In this document: one piece after another, positions 36,237 through 64,000 of the stretch
Numbering within the stretch: position 1 is the first letter of the stretch
How the letters are laid out: every line of letters begins with the position of its first letter
DNA from: Hyposmocoma kahamanoa
Lineage: Eukaryota; Arthropoda; Insecta; Lepidoptera; Cosmopterigidae
DNA length: 64,000 nt
Assembly: GCF_003589595.1 (NCBI RefSeq)
Contig: NW_020653415.1
Coordinates: forward strand, 392,375 to 456,374
Reading direction: 5' to 3'
Position numbers and translations under genes: made by a program
The notes under the pieces: generated by a model
What the model saw: only the letters and a program-made list of their open reading frames with translations
What the model was told of the DNA's origin: nothing
The model's database searches: none

Positions 36237-36606
36237 GAAGGTATTCGCCTGACGGCCCGGAATGGGAATTTTCCACACGAAGGGTTAATTAATGTGACAA
36301 ATAAAATAAAATCTTAAGAATTTTATGGTAAGATGTTTTGGATATTTAAAAATAACTGGTAACATTGACATAGCGCTACATGGCGTTATTTAGTCTTTAC
36401 GCTGGACTAGGTCTAAAGTGACATAAACATTTCTGAATTTATAAAAAAATTCAATGACAAAGTACATAAAATGTTACATTTATTATATAACATCTATTTG
36501 TAACGACTAAAATAACAATTAGCTTTGTATAATCATGCATTTTATTTTAATACTGTATTTATCAGTTTAATTTAACATTACATAATTTTGCGCTATGAAT
36601 AAAGCT

Positions 36607-36774
36607 TTATAAAGGCTTAGGATCGTTTGCTGTAACCAGTTGACCCATCTTTTCTGTGTTTGTTGTCACATTATATTGGAATTCTGGGACTAATTCCCTC
36701 AGAAAGTCCCGTAACGAACGTACACTTGGGAGTTGTGGGAATAAAATGTCTAAAAAGTTTTGTTGACGGTCCTT
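36607..36774 (-). CDS. candidate orphan terminal exon 2
   Basis: The acceptor TTTTTCTCTCCCAG is followed by a phase-0 exon of 55 codons plus stop: KDRQQNFLDILFPQLPSVRS, then LRDFLRELVPEFQYN and TANDPKPL. The mix of residues looks like a real helical C-terminus. I do not recognise the protein with confidence. An AT-rich tail with AATAAA-like sequence follows downstream (near 36540). No upstream exon was found between here and AMPK-alpha, so it may belong to a gene with long introns, or be a relic. Confidence 0.4.
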   Translation of the reverse strand, partial: KDRQQNFLDILFPQLPSVRSLRDFLRELVPEFQYNVTTNTEKMGQLVTANDPKPL

Positions 36775-37215
36775 CTGGGAGAGAAAAAGTCCCAAAAGTT
36801 TATTCATGTGAATGTTTTTGTTGTTTCTGTTGACTTAGATGTCACGTATGAATTTCAACACGGGTTGGTATATCTCTGGGAACAGCGAACGCGCTTTTGC
36901 AGATTGTCTTTGCAAAAAAATCTTTATAATCATTTAACGTAACAACCTAATAATACGTTACAATTTAAGTTATCTTAATTGCATTATAATGTAGTTAGAA
37001 AACACGGTGAGAATTATTTTGAAGACATTATTAATATTGTATAATTTATGTTTTGATTTTTATTGAATATCAAATTATATTCATTTTATTTTTTGTGAAA
37101 TTACCCCACTAGCTTGTTATAATTATTAATACAAAGATCTTTTACGGCGATAAAAGCCGAAAAAACCCATGATAAACCCAATACAAAAGATCAGTAACAG
37201 ACACTAAGGCTGCTA

Positions 37216-37299
37216 ACATGTTGACTGCATGTTTGCAGTCAACATGTTGTTTGGTAGTTTATTGATTAACTGCTTGCAGTCAATCAATAAACTACCTCC
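37216..37299. repeat. two adjacent hairpins abutting a SINE
   Basis: AACATGTTGACTGC / GCAGTCAACATGTT (6-base loop), then TAGTTTATTGATTAACTGC / GCAGTCAATCAATAAACTA. The second hairpin touches the SINE starting at 37294. Confidence 0.8.
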
Positions 37300-37484
37300 G
37301 TGGCCGAACGGTTACCATGCCGGACTGCCACGCAGAGGTCCCAGTTTCGATTCCTGGGCCGGGAGAGACGTATGGCCTACATTTATTTTTTTAATTTGTG
37401 GATGTCTATGGGCGTGTTCATGGCACCGACACAAGGTTTCCCTAGTGCGGGGCTATATTGAGTGGGTGCGTTATTATTATTATT
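37294..37484 (+). mobile_element. tRNA-derived SINE (family A), copy 5
   Basis: TCCGTGGCCGAACGGTTACC (box A) and AGTTTCGATTCCTGGG (box B), ending in a TTATTATTATTATTAG tail. It has a small internal deletion in the body. Confidence 0.85.
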
Positions 37485-37499
37485 AGTCTGTTAGCAGCC

Positions 37500-37677
37500 T
37501 TAGGTTCGTATTCTAGAACTTTACTCAATGCTCAAGTCAGGATTTGAGTATGGTTTATAGCACTCGAAATCATACTCAAGTCCCTGACATTAGGGTCGTA
37601 TTTCCAGTGCTTGTGTTTCCAGTGTAATCCTGACTTGAGCATTGAGTAGAGTTCTAGAATACGACTCTTAGAGAGAT
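37500..37677. mobile_element. MITE-A, diverged copy
   Basis: GGTTCGTATTCTAGAACTTT at the left and GAGTTCTAGAATACGACTC at the right, with TTA next to each end. It follows the SINE by about 15 bp. Confidence 0.75.
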
Positions 37678-38503
37678 ACCTTAGGCCTGCTTAGTCGATC
37701 TGTAACTCAGTTAATAGAGCGGTGGCCCTGGTTTGGCACAGACTCAATAATAATAATAACGCCCACACTCATATCCCTGAAGAAACGCACTATTAAATTA
37801 ATTATTTTGTAATTACGTTAGACTGTGCCTTGTTAGTAACTGCGTGAGACCTAACAGTCACTAAACTAGGTTTAAATAGGTGGTCATACAAACAAAATAA
37901 GTAAAAAGAAAGTTTGTTCAAAAAAATAATGTGCGAAAAGCTTTTCTAGCACCAGCAAACTTTTTAAGGCTTTTTAAGTGCTTTAAGAGCCGATACAACC
38001 ACAAATGGGTTTGGTTTACTCCGCACAATAGTGAAAGTGTTGAATTAATCACTTGGAAAAAATATAATAGTAAAATTCTCTCAATTCCTAAAAATTTTCA
38101 CGATACAAAAAATAAACTCAAACTTACCTCGAAATTTTACAAGGAAACCGATGTCTTCAATAGGTACTTTACATATACCAATGATTTTTTTTTATATCAA
38201 CCGAACTAAATAGAACAAGTATGGTATACGATATATTTTCAAACGGCTTTAATTCTGTTGTAAAAAAATAAATTCTAAAAATAAATAAAGCCAGTGTCTC
38301 TGCTGCTCGATCCAAGCAAAATGAACCCCGTATTAGTACGGGAATAATTTGAATTAGAGCTGAGGTATATCCACTCTTAACTGTGCATGCATCATTGTCG
38401 ACCTTATCGTTAGTTTTCAAAATTTTTGTTTAATAAAAAACTTATTTCCTATGCGGGATAGTCCCGACGTTTTTATTATACCTTTTATTTATAGGTGTAC
38501 ATA

Positions 38504-38708
38504 CAACGCACACTCTCACACACTCATAGCCCCGTAAAAGGAAAATTCTGTATCACGGCTGCCATGGGCACAGACATAAATCGCAAATTACACCCAAACT
38601 CACGAGAGAAATAAATGTAGGCATGTATACAAATATTTCTCCCGGCCCGGGAATCGAACGCGGGACCTGTGTGTGGCAGACCAGCATACCCTTCGCTCAC
38701 GGAGCAGG
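38504..38708 (-). mobile_element. tRNA-derived SINE (family A), copy 6
   Basis: CTCATAGCCCCGTAAAAGGA to GAATCGAACGCGGGACCTGT and TCACGGAGCAGG. It is complete but diverged. Confidence 0.8.
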
Positions 38709-39169
38709 TCAAGTCTTTGGAATCATCGTGTTCGATCTTTGTATTTATAGTTATATTTTTATTTTTTGTTCTGCTTAATTAGTAAGCAGGTTATTATTAT
38801 TGCTTTTGTTTTTTCTTTTGTTCTAGTAACAATTTTTTATGTCCTTAGTCTAAAATTAGTTAATATAACGTTATAACTGTATACAGTTATTTGCATTTAT
38901 GTTATTAAAGTTTACTAAACAATAATTTAAGGGACGTTGTACCACTTGCTTTATACAACTTTTTATAGCCATACAGGTATTTTAGTTACATTGCAACTGC
39001 GATGCCCAATTTGGATTACTGGAGATTTAAATGGATGTGAATTTTAAATCAATTGTGTAACAAACAGACTAGATACGGGGGCCGTTTCCTCATGCTCCTG
39101 CTGGGCGCTCCTACTGGTAGGATAAGGATAAATATGTCATATGTAATTGATATTGTAGTACTCGTATGT

Positions 39170-39490
39170 ACGCTTCTAATTACGTATATAATAAGATTCC
39201 GGTTGATTTTCAGTCTTTGCTAATTACGAGGCTTAAAACTATAGTAAAAGAAAAACTTTATACTAAAGGTTATTATACAATTCTGCGTAGGTACCTGAAT
39301 GACAAAAATCCATGGTAGTGATCGGTTTACCTCTTTCAGGTGTTTCTGTATGTACATTTAAATTATTATATTAATTTTAAAGAGCAACCCTAGAGTTTCT
39401 TGATAATTCTTCTCAGGGGAATCTGCCTTACGAAAGAGCGCAAAGTGATGATTTCAAGTGTAATTTTCTTCTTACCTACGAAATAAAGAT
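39170..39490 (+). mobile_element. LINE 3' end (Jockey/CR1-like)
   Basis: The frame from ~39195 reads YNKIPVDFQSLLITRLKTIV then KEKLYTKGYYTILRRYLNDK and NPW before a stop, the usual ORF2 C-terminus. The 3' UTR with TTCTCAGGGGAATCTGCCTT follows, ending ACGAAATAAAGATATTTTTG. The same tail is found inverted at 58130. Confidence 0.8.
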
Positions 39491-39749
39491 ATTTTTGACT
39501 TTTTATTCTTATATTTTTTTATTCTAGTTCAGTGTACTTATTAGATACGACATCACGACAGACCATAAGGACATATTGGTCCTCGTACTCCTACCAGTAG
39601 TAGCACCTAGTAGGAGCATGAGGAAACGGCCGATACGGGAAGTTGCTGGAATTCCCGAGACGATGTGAGCATTTTCCGGGAGACGCGCAACCGTCTTTTG
39701 TTTTTTGGGGCAATAGAAGATATTTTTTGCTGTGCCCTAATTTCCTTTT

Positions 39750-39942
39750 TAACCGACTGCAAAAAACGGTAAGGGTATCTCAGTACTGGTCCCATTTAAA
39801 TTTGAAGAAAATATTTCACCTATAAGGGTGGTTGGTAAATTAGGGGATAAAACCCGGTTTATTGGATTTCACCCACTTTCCGTTAATCGATTTCAATAAA
39901 ACAGTTGTAATTCCACAAGCTTTTGAGGTCGGTTTTTTATTA
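39750..39942 (-). repeat. AACCGACTTC repeat, copy 2
   Basis: TTTTTAACCGACTGCAAAAA near the start, AGGGTATCTCAGTACTGGTC inside, and GAGGTCGGTTTTTTATTAAA at the end. It is the same family as 22189. Confidence 0.6.
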
Positions 39943-40224
39943 AATAAAAAAGTTATAATGATTTAAGTAGAAGATCTTTAACTCCTTTCTTGATTCTTCG
40001 CTGCAAGCATTTTAGCTAATAGAGTCTTTGTACTTTAACACGTCAATTAAATAAGTATTCCCTTATATATTGCAAGTAATTTATCTCATAATGAGAGGAC
40101 AAGACTTTTCTTATCGAAATAGGATGTTTTTATTATCCAACAATTGCCAACACTTCAGCGAATACCTAGTAACCGTTCGCTATACAGGGTGTAATAGATT
40201 ATTTCGTAAATATAAGATAACCTT

Positions 40225-40445
40225 TTTTACCGACTTCTAAAAAAGGAGGAGGTTCTCAATTCGACTGTATGTTTTTTTTGTATCTATGTTACGCGATAAC
40301 TCCGACTTGTGAACAGATTTTAATGATTCTTTTTTTGTTGGAAAGAGGGTACCTCAGAAGTGGTTCCATTTAAATTTGAAGAAAATATTCCACCTCTAAG
40401 GCTGTTAAATTAGGGGATGAGTGACTTTTGAGGTCAGTTTTTTTA
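40225..40445 (-). repeat. AACCGACTTC repeat, copy 3
   Basis: ACCGACTTCTAAAAAAGGAG then GAGGTTCTCAATTCGACTGT, ending TTTTGAGGTCAGTTTTTTTA. It is a classic lepidopteran repeat form. Confidence 0.65.
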
Positions 40446-40705
40446 GTACTCTGTACTCATTAAATCCAAATTATCTTCTATATACATTTTCAGATTATTG
40501 ATAACCCTTTTTGAAATAAAAATAGAAATATACAACATTTTAACGTTAAACAATGAACCAATAACTCTAGAGGACTGACTCCATAACTACAGTTCATAGC
40601 TCTGAAAAAGGTCAAATTACCGTCTTATATCTAGGTGGCGCTGATCAAAAGCCTGGAAGTGGTTTTTATATGTAAATGGCCGTGGATATCAATTCATTCC
40701 TCTAA

Positions 40706-40883
40706 GGGTCGTATTCCAGAACTCTACTCAATGCTCAAGTCAGGACTTGAGCAGACTTGAGTATGATTTCAAGCACTGGAAATACGACCCTAATGGCAAG
40801 GGCTTGATGAGTATGATTTTCAGTGCTCACTGCAATACTCAAGTCCTGACTTGAGTATTGAGTAGAGTTCTGGAATACGACCC
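40706..40883. mobile_element. MITE-A, best-preserved copy with TAA duplication
   Basis: It has exact GGGTCGTATTCCAGAACTCT and AGAGTTCTGGAATACGACCC ends, 178 bp, with TAA directly on each side (40703-40705 and 40884-40886). This defines the family ends and suggests a PIF/Harbinger origin. Confidence 0.88.
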
Positions 40884-41119
40884 TAAGAGTGTAACTCTAA
40901 TTTATAGTGATAACAAACAAATCAACTAGATGGCGCTTATTACACACATTTTTATGGATAGTGCCAGCTATTCTTTTATTTTGTTTAGGATTAACGCCAT
41001 CTACCCGTATTAGGAAGCGTTAATTTATAAATTAGTTTGTAACACACAACGCCATCTATTGACACGAATATTTTTCGAAATTAAGAAAATAATTGTAGCT
41101 CTTGATCAATATTTGAATA

Positions 41120-41232
41120 ATTATTAATACAAAGATCGAACACTAAGGAAAAATTCCTTCGATCCGGCTGGATTCGAACTAGCGTCTTCAAGCAAACTGT
41201 CAGACGCCATGCCAACTAAGCCACGGAACGAA
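41120..41232 (-). mobile_element. tRNA-derived SINE (family B)
   Basis: On the minus strand: GTTCCGTGGCTTAGTTGGCA (box A), then AGTTCGAATCCAGCCGGATC (box B), AAGGAATTTTTCCTTAGTG and TTCGATCTTTGTATTAATAA. Related tails are at 20050, 38729 and 48075. Confidence 0.75.
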
Positions 41233-42058
41233 CCAGCGGCAGCGGACCTTACGAATTTTTCCATGTGCTTGTTTGTCGGATCTTTCTATTTGGTTTTCAA
41301 TGACTTTTTAGCCGTAGCGCCATCTATGAATGACTGCATTATTAATAAATACATTATTTTAAAAAAAACCGACTACGCTGTCTTGTATCGAGTTGAGTTC
41401 TGTTCCGTGGTTAAACGAATGTCATATTAAATGTATGTATGTAATGTATGTAGGCAGCGTTTAACTTAAAAATTTTGGATCTTTAATGTCGTTTTACTTA
41501 TCAAGTAACGTACTTTCGACATCGGCTTAAAGGTTTTTCATATCGCTTATATTTACGGAATAATCGCCTGGGCACACATAACTATTCCACTTTGTATCAG
41601 TGGCGGATTTGCAGTTTTAGCCGCCCTAGGCCCCAGCTATGTAGTCAGTACCAGTCACCCCTTTCTCAGCACTCATCACATACTGGTAGACGACATAAAG
41701 AATTTATTGCCAACTTTTATCGAATTCGAGTCAGAAATTTAGTTAGCTATAACAGCAGACGCGGTAGTGATAATATGTAGTGATATAGTGATTATACATT
41801 ACATTATAGATATGTAAAATATCTATATTTTATACATAAAATGTATGAAAGTGATTAAGGAACATTATTATGCGGTGCAGTGCGACCAGCCATAGGGTGC
41901 GTGAGCCTTTAGAATATATAAGTATTTTGTAGGTCAATGGTATGAGTTATTTTTTGTTACCGTCAGTGAATTTTTCGTTACGATTGACCGCCCAAGTCTT
42001 GGGTCTACTGGGCCTTAGGGCAAATCCGCTACTGCCTTGTATGTTTAATCATTCACTT

Positions 42059-63695
<21,637 letters not shown>

Positions 63696-63726
63696 GTAAG
63701 TACCGTTGAACTATGAAACACTACGT

Positions 63727-63812
63727 AACGAACTGCTGGTCTGCCACGCAGAGGTCCCGGGTTCGATTCCCGGGTCGGGGGAAATATTTCTATGGCCTAC
63801 ATTTGTTTTACT
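63727..63812 (+). mobile_element. tRNA-derived SINE (family A), copy 13 (head only)
   Basis: GCCACGCAGAGGTCCCGGGT then TCGATTCCCGGGTCGGG and ATGGCCTACATTTGTTTTAC; the rest is missing. It follows the last seen zinc-finger exon by 31 bp. Confidence 0.75.
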
Positions 63813-63957
63813 GTATCCGATTCATATTCGTTCTAAAACCGAGACTATACAAATGTAGAAAATTCGGACCCCCTTCGGATGTCGCTTGTGCACTAAGGAT
63901 TAGAATCCGTGAAATTACGAATATCGCTTACAGGAGATAAAATGATCCCAGTGAGAT

Positions 63958-64000
63958 TTCGGACCGTAATTTCTCGGATTCGGAACTGGGGGGCTACTCT
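63958..64000 (+). repeat. start of another MITE-B-type element at the window edge
   Basis: TTCGGACCGTAATTTCTCGG and ATTCGGAACTGGGGGGCTAC match 26850-26890, the flank and TIR of MITE-B. It is cut by the window end. Confidence 0.6.

Larger units (their letters stand above)
27263..42058. other. gene-poor region between POLDIP2 and AMPK-alpha
   Basis: About 14.8 kb without a confirmed gene. It holds the SINEs, MITEs, LINE tail, hairpins, assembly gap, weak open frame and two candidate orphan terminal exons listed separately. Long stretches such as 28990-30951 and 31920-33490 show only AT-rich sequence without repeats that I can name. Confidence 0.5.

Noticed and set aside
37931..38209. 92-codon open frame, Lys/Asn/Phe-rich
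   Set aside because: Composition follows the AT-rich DNA; no splice sites, no family recognised.
63740..63790. Possible tRNA gene
   Set aside because: A perfect B box, but it is the SINE A head without a pairing acceptor stem.

Overview
The window is nuclear DNA from an insect, almost certainly a moth or butterfly. Genes are split into short exons with canonical GT/AG introns. Introns and spacers are AT-rich and loaded with short repeats of lepidopteran character: tRNA-headed SINEs, foldback MITEs, Jockey/CR1-like LINE ends, and the AACCGACTTC repeat. I cannot name the species. All gene models were built by hand-splicing exons whose donor/acceptor phases agree and whose conceptual proteins match known families along their length.

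Layout, left to right. 2424-3774 (-): a two-exon Cgr1/CCDC86 nucleolar protein. 5963-7845 (+): complete five-exon ARPC3 (178 aa) of the Arp2/3 complex. 7846-11686: a spacer holding a SINE, a Jockey-type LINE relic and a P-like element nested in a TTAA-flanked element. 11687-15804 (-): five-exon short-chain acyl-CoA dehydrogenase (407 aa). 16286-27262 (+): six-exon POLDIP2 (344 aa), head to head with the dehydrogenase across 481 bp. 27263-42058: about 15 kb with no confirmed gene, a 400-N assembly gap, many MITEs, and two candidate orphan terminal exons on the minus strand. 42059-53400 (-): seven-exon AMP-activated kinase alpha subunit (521 aa). 54571 to past the window end (+): a C2H2 zinc-finger gene with seven exons seen and six fingers.

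The genes are housekeeping and metabolic, and no pathway cluster is obvious. Two divergent pairs (ACADS/POLDIP2 and AMPK-alpha/zinc finger) may share promoters, and both ACADS and POLDIP2 encode proteins with mitochondrial-type N-termini.

Most of the novelty lies in the mobile DNA. Three copies of a P-element-like short transposon each carry the same THAP half-domain exon; one has a perfect 8-bp target duplication and sits inside a second transposon. Two GGCGAGGCGAGACGAG-ended elements 28 kb apart share a protein-level segment. A 298-bp compound palindrome is built from two MITE families. There are also several long perfect hairpins. No CRISPR array, rRNA gene, or intact tRNA gene was seen.
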